Below, one piece after another: positions 43,758 to 53,155 of a stretch of 64,000 nucleotides of DNA. Every line of letters starts with the position of its first letter. Position 1 is the first letter of the stretch. Under the pieces are notes generated by a model. That model had not been told where the DNA came from. It made no database searches and worked only from the letters and a program-made list of their open reading frames with translations. This DNA is from Bacteroides fluxus YIT 12057. GTDB lineage: Bacteria; Bacteroidota; Bacteroidia; Bacteroidales; Bacteroidaceae. The translations under genes were made by a program, and so were the position numbers. The DNA lies in assembly GCF_000195635.1 (NCBI RefSeq), contig NZ_GL882611.1:1-64000 (forward strand), given 5' to 3'.

Positions 43758-45578
43758 ATGAACAAGATTAATATAAACAGAGGAAGAGGTCTGGCAAAAA
43801 CAATAGCCGCAGTGGTTCTTGTGGGAATGTCAACCGCAGGTTGTGTAGATATGGATTTGACACCCAATGGAAAACCGACGGAAGGGAATGTATGGTCGTC
43901 TCCTACCTTGGCAGAACAGACGATAGCGGGTGTGTATAATCAACTGTATGTAGATTATAGCGATGTTGCTAATGGATGGTTTGATATATGGTCCAGTACT
44001 ATGGATTACGGTATAGGTATAGCTCCTACTTTCAATTTTTTATTTGCGACAAATTCTCCGAGTTCTGTTAAGGGTAGTTCTGCTCCTTGGCAGAGATTCT
44101 ACAAGGGGATTATTAAGGCCAATGATGTGATTGGTAATTTGCCTATGGTCGAGGGATTTGATGAGACTAAAAGAAGCCGCTATATTTCAGAATGTATGTT
44201 TCTGCGTTGTTGGTGGTATTATAGGCTGAATATTTTGTATAATGGAGTTCCATACTATAAAGATCCGATTAAGGATATCAATGAGGCAAAACTGGCACGT
44301 TCCACTCAAGATGAAGTCTGGGAATATATAGTGGATGATCTGACTTCCTGTATCAATAATCCGGATCTGCCGGATAAATACAGTTCAGATGATGCCAATT
44401 ACGGGCATATTACGAAAGGTGCAGCTTATGCTTTAAGGGGAAAGGTGTATCTTTGGATGAAAGAGTGGAAAAAAGCGGCTGATGACTTCCAGGCAGTAAA
44501 GGATTGTGGATACACGCTCTATAAAGGTGCGGGTGAGGAGTCATATAAGAAATTGTTTAAAGTGGAAAATGAGCGTTGCGATGAAATGATTTTCTCTTTG
44601 CAGTGTATAGACCATCCGGATTATACTCAGAAAAAGAATAGAGGTTTTGGTAATAGATGCCTACCGCCGGACCCTTCAGGCAACGGTTTGGGATGGAACA
44701 ATTATATCATAAACCCGCAGTTTGCCGAATCTTATGAAAACAAAGATGGCAGTAAGTTCGACTGGGACGATATTATACCCGGTTACAATGATATGGGTAT
44801 TGATAAGCGTATGGTATATTTCCTGCGAAATAACATCACCGAAATTGAAAGAAAGAATGCGGTAGCAGCTGGGGCAGATATGTCGAAATATGATGTTTCC
44901 GGTAATGAAGAAAGAATTAAGAAGGCTTATGAGAACCGTGATCCGAGAATGGCAATGTCCATTATAACTCCTTATGCCACTTTTGTCGGAGGAGTTGAAG
45001 GTATTCCGAAGGAATACGTAATGCGTTATCCTTTTCGTTCTTATACCACATATGGAGATCTGAAAACAGATACAAGTTTGAAGTTCTATTACTTAAATCG
45101 TAAGTTCGTAGGTGAAGGGTTGGAGTTACCGAATATATATTCTGAATTGGATTTGCCGTTTATCCGTTATGCAGATGTTCTGTTGAATTGGGCGGAGGCA
45201 TTGAATGAACTGGATGACCTTCCCGGAGCCATAAGTAAGGTAAATGAAGTGCGTGAAAGGGCGGGAGCTCAACTACTGGGAACAAATAAGTTTACTCAGG
45301 TTACAGGAAAAACTGATATGCATCAGCGTATCATGAACGAACGCCATTGGGAATTGATTGGTGAAGACGTGATTTATTTTGATGAGATTCGCTGGAGAAC
45401 CTGGAAAGATTTGAAGTTTTATAAGGATAAGGAAGGTAAGATGAATGGTATGACTCAGATATGGGGAACCAGAACTAACAATTATGCTTGGGGAGGAGAT
45501 CATTACTGGAGTCTTCCGATACCGGCGAGAGAAATGCAAATGAATCCTAATATGGTGCAGAATCCGGGTTGGGATTGA
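43758..45578 (+). CDS. SusD/RagB-like glycan-binding lipoprotein
   Basis: This surface lipoprotein caps the SusC transporter and binds the glycan. The 606 residues have lipobox STAGC with Cys29. The RagB fold shows in TLAEQTIAGVYNQLYVDY near 51, TPR-like helices (HITKGAAYALRGKVYLWM near 215, then EWKKAADDFQAVKDCGY) and the C-terminal block LPFIRYADVLLNWAEALNE near 470. It ends YYWSLPIPAREMQMNPNM-like with NPGWD. It is co-transcribed with susC. The many aromatic residues fit sugar stacking, but the ligand cannot be read. Confidence 0.93.
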   Translation: MNKININRGRGLAKTIAAVVLVGMSTAGCVDMDLTPNGKPTEGNVWSSPTLAEQTIAGVYNQLYVDYSDVANGWFDIWSSTMDYGIGIAPTFNFLFATNSPSSVKGSSAPWQRFYKGIIKANDVIGNLPMVEGFDETKRSRYISECMFLRCWWYYRLNILYNGVPYYKDPIKDINEAKLARSTQDEVWEYIVDDLTSCINNPDLPDKYSSDDANYGHITKGAAYALRGKVYLWMKEWKKAADDFQAVKDCGYTLYKGAGEESYKKLFKVENERCDEMIFSLQCIDHPDYTQKKNRGFGNRCLPPDPSGNGLGWNNYIINPQFAESYENKDGSKFDWDDIIPGYNDMGIDKRMVYFLRNNITEIERKNAVAAGADMSKYDVSGNEERIKKAYENRDPRMAMSIITPYATFVGGVEGIPKEYVMRYPFRSYTTYGDLKTDTSLKFYYLNRKFVGEGLELPNIYSELDLPFIRYADVLLNWAEALNELDDLPGAISKVNEVRERAGAQLLGTNKFTQVTGKTDMHQRIMNERHWELIGEDVIYFDEIRWRTWKDLKFYKDKEGKMNGMTQIWGTRTNNYAWGGDHYWSLPIPAREMQMNPNMVQNPGWD

Positions 45579-45593
45579 TATGCTTGAGTCTCT

Positions 45594-45633
45594 GCATACT
45601 TCATAATCTCTTTATTGAGGTCGTGGAGTATGC
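45594..45633 (+). terminator. Weak hairpin between susD and the sulfatase gene
   Basis: Seven-base perfect arms GCATACT (45594-45600) and AGTATGC (45627-45633) flank 26 bases. There is no T run directly after, so it may lower rather than stop downstream transcription. Confidence 0.3.
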
Positions 45634-45671
45634 GTTGCTTCTTATATGGTTATAAAAAAAATCAGATAGTT

Positions 45672-47228
45672 ATGAATTTAAAAAAACATCTTTTTTCGGG
45701 AATCGTTCTCCAGGGAATAGGTTTGTCTTTGTTTGCACAGGCAGATAAACCTAATATTGTAGTAATAATGACAGACCAACAACGTGCAGATTTGTGTGGG
45801 CGCGAAGGTTTCCCTATGGATATTACTCCATTTGTCGATGAATTAGCACATCAAAATGCTTGGTTTGATAAAGCGTATACAGTTATGCCGGCCAGTACTC
45901 CTGCGCGCTGTTCCATGTTTACTGGCCGTTTCCCAACTGCAACCCATGTACGTACCAATCACAATGTGCGTGATATTAATTATGAGAAAGATTTGGTAGC
46001 CGTTCTGAAGGAGAACCATTATAAGACAGCTTTAGTGGGAAAGAATCATGCTTATCTGAACTCAAAGGATATGGATTTTTGGTCTGAATATTCTCACTGG
46101 GGGAAGAATAGGCCAGTGACGGAGGGAGAGCGTGCTACTTCCAAGTTCTTTAAAGAGGCAGTTGGACAGTATTTGGAACCTTCTCCAATACCATTGAAAG
46201 ACCAGCAACCTACGAGAATCGTGGATGAGGCTATAGAGTGGATAGATAGTCAGAAGGACAATCCGTTCTTTGTATGGGTTTCATTTCCTGAACCACATAA
46301 TCCGTATCAAGTTTGTGAACCTTACTACTCAATGTTTGCACCGGATAAGATTCCGGCTGTGAAGACTTCACGTAAGGATGTATTGAAGAAAGGAGAAAAG
46401 TATCAGATTTTGGCGGCACTGGAAGACGCTTCTTGTCCTGATCTTGAAAGAGACCTGCCTCGGTTACGGGGGAATTATATGGGAATGATTCGTCTCATTG
46501 ATGATCAGATTAAACGTTTGGTTGAGAATTTGAAGGAAAAGGGATTATTTGAGAAAACTATTGTCGTTGTTTTATCCGATCATGGAGATTATTGCGGTGA
46601 ATACGGATTAATTCGTAAAGGGGTAGGCTTGTCTGAGTCTCTAACCAGAATACCGATGGTTTGGGCGGGTTATCAGATTAAAAAGCAGCCTAAGGCTATA
46701 GATGCGCATGTTTCATTGGCTGACCTTTTTCCTACTTTCTGTACTGCGATAGGTGATTCAATACCGGTAGGTGTTCAAGGGCGTAGCTTGTGGCCTATGT
46801 TGACGGGTAAAGAATATCCGAAAGAAGAATTTTCGAGCGTTGTTGTACAGTTAGGCTTTGGCGGAGAAGATGTTCCTTTGGACGATAACTTGACTTTTGA
46901 GCAGGAAGGTGCGTTGGGCTCCAATAAAGTGGCTCATTTTGACGAACTGAATACATGGACTCAAAGTGGAACCTCCCGAATGGTACGTATGGGTGATTGG
47001 AAACTAATTATGAACAGTTATGGAAAAGGAGAACTGTACAATTTGAAGAAAGATCCGTATGAAATTAATAATTTATTTGGAAATCCGAAGTTGATAGATA
47101 AGCAGAACGAATTGTTGATAAAGTTGTTGGCATGGGAATTGCGTTTACAGGATCCGTTGCCATTACCAAGGCATCGTTATCATTTTAAACGAAATCTTTA
47201 TAATTATCACTTAATACAAGAGCAATAA
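45672..47228 (+). CDS. Ser-type family S1 sulfatase
   Basis: It removes sulfate esters from a glycan in the periplasm or at the surface. From the ATG at 45672 it has 518 residues with a signal peptide (about 1-22, ending LFAQ). NIVVIMTDQQRAD supplies the metal-binding aspartate. The formylglycine site is PASTPARCSMFTGR with Ser75 as the residue to be oxidized, so an anaerobic sulfatase-maturing enzyme (anSME) encoded elsewhere is needed. VVVLSDHGDYCGEYG near 300 carries more metal ligands. It sits after susD across a 93-bp gap. The subfamily and sulfate position cannot be told by eye. Confidence 0.92.
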   Translation: MNLKKHLFSGIVLQGIGLSLFAQADKPNIVVIMTDQQRADLCGREGFPMDITPFVDELAHQNAWFDKAYTVMPASTPARCSMFTGRFPTATHVRTNHNVRDINYEKDLVAVLKENHYKTALVGKNHAYLNSKDMDFWSEYSHWGKNRPVTEGERATSKFFKEAVGQYLEPSPIPLKDQQPTRIVDEAIEWIDSQKDNPFFVWVSFPEPHNPYQVCEPYYSMFAPDKIPAVKTSRKDVLKKGEKYQILAALEDASCPDLERDLPRLRGNYMGMIRLIDDQIKRLVENLKEKGLFEKTIVVVLSDHGDYCGEYGLIRKGVGLSESLTRIPMVWAGYQIKKQPKAIDAHVSLADLFPTFCTAIGDSIPVGVQGRSLWPMLTGKEYPKEEFSSVVVQLGFGGEDVPLDDNLTFEQEGALGSNKVAHFDELNTWTQSGTSRMVRMGDWKLIMNSYGKGELYNLKKDPYEINNLFGNPKLIDKQNELLIKLLAWELRLQDPLPLPRHRYHFKRNLYNYHLIQEQ

Positions 47229-47350
47229 TTAAAAGTGTAATATATAGATTGTATGAGAATCCCCCTTGAACTATTTTTATTAGGTTTTAGAAAAAATGCG
47301 GCTGCTTTTGGATCTCAAAAATGGTATGTTAATAGAATGCTCTATAAAAT

Positions 47351-48316
47351 ATGAATATGAAGAAGTGTATATTGCTGTTGTTGCTTTGCTTTTATTTTGC
47401 AGGATGTAAGGAGAAGATAGTTGTAGAATCAGGTTATCTCCCGATTGCTGATCCTTATGTGATACTTTATGAAGGCCAGTATTATGCTTACGGTACCGGA
47501 GGTACGGTGGAAGGAGAGGGCTTTGCCTGTTTCTCTTCTGATAATTTGAAAGACTGGACGCGTGAGGGGCAGGCATTGTCAGCTGCCGATTCCTACGGTA
47601 CATGGGGATTCTGGGCACCGGAGGTTTACTATATTGAGTCGAAGAAGAAGTTTTATTTGTTTTACTCCACTGAAGAGCATATCTGTGTGGCAACGGCAGA
47701 TGCGCCCCTAGGTCCGTTCCGTCAGGAGGTGAAGCGCCCGATATGGGATGAGAAGAGCATTGATACCTCTCTATTCATCGACGATGACGGCACGCCTTAC
47801 CTTTATTTCGTGCGTTTTACGGATGGTAATGTCATCTGGGTGGCAGAGATGAACGATGACCTGACCGGCATTAAGCAAGAGACGCTGACGGAATGCATCA
47901 AGGTGGGAGAGCCTTGGGAACTTTCGCAGGACAAGCCTGCCAAGGTGGCCGAGGGACCTTCAATCTTGAAGAAGGAGGGTGTATATTATCTGGTTTATTC
48001 GGCCAATCATTTTGAAAGCAAGAACTACGGTGTGGGCTATGCAACTTCGGACAGCCCGATGGGACCGTGGAAGAAATATGAAGGAAATCCGATTCTGCAA
48101 CGTGCAGACGGTTTGATGGGTACCGGGCATGGAGCGCCCTTCTGCTGCAAGGACGGTAGTTGGAAATACATTTTCCATGCACACTGGGATTCCACGAAGG
48201 TACAGCCGCGTACTTCGTACATCAAGGATTTTGTTATTTCCGACCAGGGAACGGTTTCTATCGGCGGCCCTCTTATCCGTCCACAGGTATTGGGCAGCAC
48301 ATCGTCTGAAAAATAA
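47351..48316 (+). CDS. Glycoside hydrolase family 43 lipoprotein
   Basis: This 321-residue lipoprotein (lipobox YFAGC, Cys19) is a five-bladed propeller of GH43. The three catalytic acids are visible: base Asp34 in PIADPYV, the modulating Asp138 in SIDTSLFID, and acid Glu201 in VAEGPSIL. GTWGFWAPEVYYIESKKKFY near 80 and GTGHGAPFCC near 258 match the family. GH43 enzymes act on alpha-L-arabinofuranosides, beta-xylosides or beta-galactosides. The short single-domain form fits an exo-acting arabinosidase or galactosidase. It starts 122 bp after the sulfatase and 15 bp before a second GH43. Confidence 0.88.
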   Translation: MNMKKCILLLLLCFYFAGCKEKIVVESGYLPIADPYVILYEGQYYAYGTGGTVEGEGFACFSSDNLKDWTREGQALSAADSYGTWGFWAPEVYYIESKKKFYLFYSTEEHICVATADAPLGPFRQEVKRPIWDEKSIDTSLFIDDDGTPYLYFVRFTDGNVIWVAEMNDDLTGIKQETLTECIKVGEPWELSQDKPAKVAEGPSILKKEGVYYLVYSANHFESKNYGVGYATSDSPMGPWKKYEGNPILQRADGLMGTGHGAPFCCKDGSWKYIFHAHWDSTKVQPRTSYIKDFVISDQGTVSIGGPLIRPQVLGSTSSEK

Positions 48317-48330
48317 AATGAAAAAATAGT

Positions 48331-49335
48331 ATGAAAAAGTTTCTTGTATTATCGGTGTTATGTTGTCTGATAGCTTATTCCTCATCATCGGCTACAAATA
48401 AAACAAAAACGGGTGAAAAGTCAAAGAATGTCTATTGTAATCCGGTGATAAACTATAGTTTGCCAGACCCTTCTGTGATAAAGGGCGATGATGGCTATTT
48501 TTATCTGTATGCCACCGAGGACATACGTAATCTGCCGATTCATCGTTCTAGGAATCTGGTGGATTGGGAATATGCAGGTACCGCCTTTACCGACTGTACC
48601 CGTCCCGATTTTGAGAAAAAAGGTGGCTTGTGGGCACCGGACATCAATAAGATAGGTGATAAATACGTGCTCTACTATTCCATGTCTGTTTGGGGAGGCG
48701 AGTGGACTTGCGGCATCGGCTGTGCTGTTGCCGATAAACCTGAGGGACCTTTCATGGACCATGGTAAGATGTTCCGAAGCAATGAAATCAATGTACAGAA
48801 TTCCATTGATCCTTTCTATATAGAGGAGGGAAAAAAGAAGTATCTGTTTTGGGGCAGTTTCCGTGGAATCTATGCGGTTGAACTATCCGATGACGGCCTT
48901 TCCCTGAAAAAGGGGGCCACACCGCAGCAAGTGGCGGGAACGGCTTACGAAGGCACTTATATCCATAAAAAAGACGGACATTACTATTTCTTTGCTTCCA
49001 TAGGGAGTTGCTGTAAGGGGCTGAACAGTACTTATACCACTGTTGTAGGGCGTTCGGACAACCTTTTCGGTCCCTACGTCAACAAGGAAGGCGACAGTAT
49101 GATGGACAACAAGCACGAAGTGCTGATTCAGAAGAGCAACTCCTTTGTGGGCACCGGTCACAACTCCGAGATTGTGACGGACAATGCCGGTAATGACTGG
49201 TTCTTCTACCATGCAGTGAACACGAAGAATCCCGAAGGTCGCGTATTGATGTTGGATAAAATTAGCTGGAAAGCCGGATGGCCGACAGTAGAAGATTCCG
49301 TTGCATCTACAGAATCGGAAAAACCGGAATTTTGA
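48331..49335 (+). CDS. Glycoside hydrolase family 43 enzyme (arabinanase/arabinofuranosidase-like)
   Basis: This 334-residue secreted GH43 has a signal peptide of about 20 residues. Catalytic acids are Asp47 in NYSLPDPSV, Asp160 in NSIDPFYI and Glu207 in TAYEGTYI. GLWAPDINKIGDKYVLYYS near 90 and GTGHNSEIVTDNAGNDWFFYH near 276 follow the arabinan-active GH43 layout. It shares little direct sequence with the GH43 just upstream, so the pair probably splits the work on two linkages. It lies 15 bp after that gene and 41 bp before the next, in one operon. Confidence 0.88.
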   Translation: MKKFLVLSVLCCLIAYSSSSATNKTKTGEKSKNVYCNPVINYSLPDPSVIKGDDGYFYLYATEDIRNLPIHRSRNLVDWEYAGTAFTDCTRPDFEKKGGLWAPDINKIGDKYVLYYSMSVWGGEWTCGIGCAVADKPEGPFMDHGKMFRSNEINVQNSIDPFYIEEGKKKYLFWGSFRGIYAVELSDDGLSLKKGATPQQVAGTAYEGTYIHKKDGHYYFFASIGSCCKGLNSTYTTVVGRSDNLFGPYVNKEGDSMMDNKHEVLIQKSNSFVGTGHNSEIVTDNAGNDWFFYHAVNTKNPEGRVLMLDKISWKAGWPTVEDSVASTESEKPEF

Positions 49336-49376
49336 CTATTAGGGGATTTTTTTCTAATAATAAAACACATGTCACT

Positions 49377-51407
49377 ATGAGACTAAAAAGATTGTTTTTG
49401 GGGGTAATGCTTGTTGCGGGTATTACGGGTGCAGGGGCAGCGAATGTTGCTCCGGAAGGCATCTTTGCTTCTATTTCCTTGAAAGTGCCGGGGAATGATG
49501 CCAAACAATATTCGCTGGCCTTACAGAAAACGCAGGATGGAATGTATAGCTGCCGGGCTTCGGAAAAGCTGCCGTTGGACATTACCCGCTTGGTGGTGGA
49601 CAAGGGTGATAAACAACGTATTACCGTCACGCTGAAAGCACTGGAAAATGTGTATTTCAACTACGGGGAACAGATAAAGACCGGTTACAAACATTCGGAC
49701 TGCCAGTTCTACATGCCGGGCTTCTGGTATCGCCGCAACCTGCGTTCGCCGAAGGAGGCGCCTTCTTTCCACACATCGGATAGCTGGTTGGTGCGTGAGG
49801 ACCGTTTGAGCACTCCGCTGACGGCAGCTTTCAATCCGGTAAGCGGTAAGTCCATGTCGATTATCCGTATTGACAAGTTCGATAAGGAAGCTTTGGCCAC
49901 TCATAAGGAGGGGGAGGTTATCTTGTCTGGAGAGACTTCCATCGGATATACCGGCTTCTGCAATGTGGACGGTATGACTGTCTTGGCATACGGTTTTCCC
50001 TATAAGGAAGCGCCGAAGACATACATCCGCAAACTGACGCTGGCTCCTGCCGTTGAGGCTTTCCAACTGCTTCGCAAGGGCGACAGCATCTCCATGACTT
50101 GGGAACTGTCCGAAAGGAGTGCTGCCGATTTCTCAGAGTGCGTACAGCGCACCTGGGAGTATTGCTATGACACTAACCGCCCGAAACCGGTTGACACGCC
50201 TTACACGGTGGAACGCATGAAGGAAGTGATGAGCAACTTCTTTGTGGAAAGCTATGTCAATAATACCCTTACTCATTATTACTCCGGTGTAGAGTTGGAG
50301 ACTGCCACTTGTGCCAATACAGACGTTGCCGAAGTGGGCTTTGTGGGACGTACGTTGCTGAACGCCTTCAATGCTTTGGAATATGGCAAACAGCAGAAAC
50401 GCCAAGATTTGGTGGACAATGCCAATCGTATTTTCGATACTTATCTTCAAAATGGTTTCTCGCCTGCCGGATTTTTCAACGAAGTGGTACATTACAGCCG
50501 TGGTTTCAAGGAAACCAAGCATAGCATCCGCCGTCAGTCCGAAGGCGTATACGCCATTCTGAACTATCTGAATTATGAGAGGCAACAGAAACGCAAACAT
50601 TCCGAATGGGAGAAACGCATCAAGGACATGCTGGACAGTTTCCTCAAGTTGCAGAACGAGGATGGTAGCTTCCCGCGTAAGTTCAAGGATGATTTTTCTA
50701 TCGTGGATGCCAGTGGCGGCAGCACGCCTTCAGCAACTTTGCCTTTGGTGATGGCGTCCAAGTATTTCAAGGACAAGCGTTATCTGGCAAGCGCCAAACG
50801 TACGGTGGGCTATCTGGAGAAGGAACTGATATCCAAGGCCGATTATTTCTCTTCTACGCTGGATGCCAACTGCGAGGATAAGGAAGCCTCCTTGTATGCT
50901 GCTACAGCTGCTTATTATCTGGCTTTGGTTACCAAAGGGGAAGAACGTGCGCACTATGCAGAACTGGCTAAGAAAGCCGCTTATTTTGCCTTATCATGGT
51001 ATTATACTTGGGATGTCCCTTTTGCCGGAGGTCAAATGCTGGGAGATATCGGCTTGAAAACCCGTGGTTGGGGCAATGTGTCGGTGGAGAATAACCACAT
51101 TGATGTGTTTGTCTTTGAGTTTGCCGATGTGCTGCATTGGCTTTCCAAGGAGTACAACGAACAGCGTTTCTCTGACTTTGCAGAAGTAATTTCCACTTCC
51201 ATGCGCCAGTTATTGCCGTATGAAGGTCACATGTGCGGCATTGCCAAAGTTGGCTATTATCCCGAAGTGGTGCAGCATACCAATTGGGATTACGGACGCA
51301 ACGGAAAGGGGTATTACAATAATATCTTCGCTCCGGGCTGGACGGTCGCTTCTTTATGGGAACTGTTCACTCCGGGACGTGCGGAGCGGTTCTTATTGAA
51401 AAAATGA
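49377..51407 (+). CDS. Unclassified secreted protein, probable alpha/alpha-toroid glycan enzyme
   Basis: From the ATG at 49377 it has 676 residues with a signal peptide (about 1-22, ending GAGAA); a longer frame overlapping the GH43 end is not signal-like. The first 250 residues are beta-rich. Residues about 280-665 are repeated amphipathic helices as in (alpha/alpha)6 toroids, with aromatic and acidic segments FFNEVVHYSRGF, LQNEDGSFPRKF, TLDANCEDKEASLY and VENNHIDVFVFEFADVL. I do not recognise a named family. Position between GH43 and the epimerase, and co-directional spacing, point to a hydrolase or lyase for the same glycan. Confidence 0.6.
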   Translation: MRLKRLFLGVMLVAGITGAGAANVAPEGIFASISLKVPGNDAKQYSLALQKTQDGMYSCRASEKLPLDITRLVVDKGDKQRITVTLKALENVYFNYGEQIKTGYKHSDCQFYMPGFWYRRNLRSPKEAPSFHTSDSWLVREDRLSTPLTAAFNPVSGKSMSIIRIDKFDKEALATHKEGEVILSGETSIGYTGFCNVDGMTVLAYGFPYKEAPKTYIRKLTLAPAVEAFQLLRKGDSISMTWELSERSAADFSECVQRTWEYCYDTNRPKPVDTPYTVERMKEVMSNFFVESYVNNTLTHYYSGVELETATCANTDVAEVGFVGRTLLNAFNALEYGKQQKRQDLVDNANRIFDTYLQNGFSPAGFFNEVVHYSRGFKETKHSIRRQSEGVYAILNYLNYERQQKRKHSEWEKRIKDMLDSFLKLQNEDGSFPRKFKDDFSIVDASGGSTPSATLPLVMASKYFKDKRYLASAKRTVGYLEKELISKADYFSSTLDANCEDKEASLYAATAAYYLALVTKGEERAHYAELAKKAAYFALSWYYTWDVPFAGGQMLGDIGLKTRGWGNVSVENNHIDVFVFEFADVLHWLSKEYNEQRFSDFAEVISTSMRQLLPYEGHMCGIAKVGYYPEVVQHTNWDYGRNGKGYYNNIFAPGWTVASLWELFTPGRAERFLLKK

Positions 51408-51436
51408 CAGTCTAAACTATAACTAATATTATATTT

Positions 51437-52570
51437 ATGAATAAGATGATGACTTTGTTGGCAGGCGTGCTGCTGATATCGGCTTGCACGGGCAAGCAGG
51501 TGAGCGAAAAGACAGTTTCGGGACTGGAACCTGCCAACTTCCGCACGGAAGTGGATGGCAAGCGGACAGACTTGTTTGTTTTGAAGAATAAGAATGGTAT
51601 GGAAGTTTGCATTACGAACTTCGGTGGGCGTATTGTATCTGTGATGGTGCCGGACAAGGATGGCGTCATGCGTGACGTGGTGTTGGGCTTCGATTCCATT
51701 CAGGACTACATCAGATTCCCTTCGGATTTCGGTGCTACCATCGGACGTTATGCCAACCGTATCAATCAAGGTAAGATTACAGTGGATGGGGTAGAGTACC
51801 AGTTGCCGCTCAACAATTATGGCCACTGTCTGCATGGCGGCCCCAGGGGATACCAATATCAAGTGTTCGATGCCCGCCAGTTGAGCAAGCAAGTTCTGGA
51901 ACTGACTTACCTATCGAAAGACGGAGAGGAGGGTTTCCCGGGTAATCTGGCCTGCAAGGTCATTTTCTCATTGACAGATGACGATGCTATAGACATTCGT
52001 TACAGTGCCGAAACGGATCGTACCACTGTTGTCAATATGACGAACCATTCTTACTTTAATTTGGACGGTGACCCCTCCAAGTCTAATTCGGATTATCTGC
52101 TCACTATCCATGCAGATGCTTATACACCCGTGGATTCTACCTTCATGACTACCGGTGAGATTGCTTCCGTAGAAGGTACGGATATGGATTTTCGCACTCC
52201 TATAGCTGTTGGTTCTCGTATTGACAATGACTTTGAGCAGTTGAAGAACGGCAAGGGATATGACCACAATTGGGTGCTCAATACAAAGGGAGACATCACT
52301 CGTCCGTGTGCCACCCTTGAATCTCCTGTAACAGGTATTGTTCTTGATGTTTATACCAATGAGCCTGGTATTCAGATTTATGCAGGTAACTTCCTGGATG
52401 GTACGCTGACCGGAAAGAAGGGGATTGTGTACGGTCATCGTGCTTCCGTTTGCCTGGAGACGCAAAAGTATCCCGATACACCTAATAAGCCGGAATGGCC
52501 TTCGGCATTGTTGAAGCCCGGAGAGAAGTATGACAGCCATTGTATTTATCGCTTTTCGGTGAAGAAGTAA
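51437..52570 (+). CDS. Aldose 1-epimerase lipoprotein
   Basis: It interconverts alpha and beta anomers of aldoses such as galactose. The 377 residues start with lipobox LLISAC (Cys17), so it is exported, as is common for epimerases in polysaccharide loci. The family motifs are TNFGGRIVSVMVPD near 57, GRYANRINQGK near 101, CLHGGPRGYQ near 133, catalytic His204 in NMTNHSYFNL and acid Glu341 in VCLETQKYPDTPN. It is the last gene of the locus, 30 bp after the toroid gene, and should prepare the released sugar for uptake or cytoplasmic metabolism. Confidence 0.93.
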   Translation: MNKMMTLLAGVLLISACTGKQVSEKTVSGLEPANFRTEVDGKRTDLFVLKNKNGMEVCITNFGGRIVSVMVPDKDGVMRDVVLGFDSIQDYIRFPSDFGATIGRYANRINQGKITVDGVEYQLPLNNYGHCLHGGPRGYQYQVFDARQLSKQVLELTYLSKDGEEGFPGNLACKVIFSLTDDDAIDIRYSAETDRTTVVNMTNHSYFNLDGDPSKSNSDYLLTIHADAYTPVDSTFMTTGEIASVEGTDMDFRTPIAVGSRIDNDFEQLKNGKGYDHNWVLNTKGDITRPCATLESPVTGIVLDVYTNEPGIQIYAGNFLDGTLTGKKGIVYGHRASVCLETQKYPDTPNKPEWPSALLKPGEKYDSHCIYRFSVKK

Positions 52571-52595
52571 CAAGAGAACTGGCAAACATCTATTT

Positions 52596-52652
52596 AAAGT
52601 CCTGGGAATGCGGATGGAAGGGTATACCTTCTGACCGTACTCCCGGGGCTTT
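52596..52652. terminator. Hairpin between convergent epimerase and ybeY genes
   Basis: Twelve-base arms at 52596-52607 and 52641-52652 pair at ten positions, with the two others able to form G-U pairs on one strand. It lies right after the epimerase gene and next to the ybeY stop codon. Confidence 0.5.
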
Positions 52653-52654
52653 GA

Positions 52655-53068
52655 CTATCTCATCGCCAGCGCCTTGTTTTCCGCTTCTTCCATTATCTCC
52701 CGTTCGCCCGGTCCTTTGTCGTTGATGCCGCAAAGATGTAGGATACCGTGGATGATGACCCGGTACAGTTCCCGTTCGTAGTCGTTTCCCGCGAATTGTT
52801 CCGCATTGGTGCGCACGGTGTCTAGACTGATGAAGAGATCTCCGCTGAGGCGGTTCCCTTCACAGTAGTCGAAAGTGATGATATCTGTATAATAATCATG
52901 CTGCAAGTATTGGCGGTTTACTTCGAGTATTTTCTCGTCCGAACAGAAAATATAGGCGATTTCACCGATTCTTTTTCCATAAGTGGCGGCTACGGCTTTA
53001 ATCCATTCCGTCGTTTCGCGCTTTTTGAGGACGGGCATTTCAACGCCGTCTGTCTGATAACTAACCAT
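52655..53068 (-). CDS. ybeY: YbeY-type rRNA maturation endoribonuclease
   Basis: YbeY is a metal-dependent endonuclease for 16S rRNA 3' maturation and ribosome quality control. The 137-residue length is normal. Motifs are ILEVNRQYLQHDYYTDIITF near 45-65, the LSGDLFISLDTV block near 75 and the zinc site IIHGILHLCGINDK near 110. In many species the motif ends with a third His (H-G-x-L-H-L-x-G-x-D-H); here that position is not His. Bacteroidetes homologues often show the same change, so activity may use another ligand. It is a single minus-strand unit. Confidence 0.9.
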   Translation of the reverse strand: MVSYQTDGVEMPVLKKRETTEWIKAVAATYGKRIGEIAYIFCSDEKILEVNRQYLQHDYYTDIITFDYCEGNRLSGDLFISLDTVRTNAEQFAGNDYERELYRVIIHGILHLCGINDKGPGEREIMEEAENKALAMR

Positions 53069-53155
53069 TTTATTTAGATTTTATGATGTACGATTTACGA
53101 TTGAAATTACATGTTCCTACGATTGGAAATACATTCCCGCAATTAAGACAATGCC

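Noticed and set aside
43758..47228. Integrative element carrying SusC/D and the sulfatase
   Set aside because: There is no integrase, mobilization gene, att-like direct repeat or tRNA edge nearby. Only the composition difference suggests transfer.
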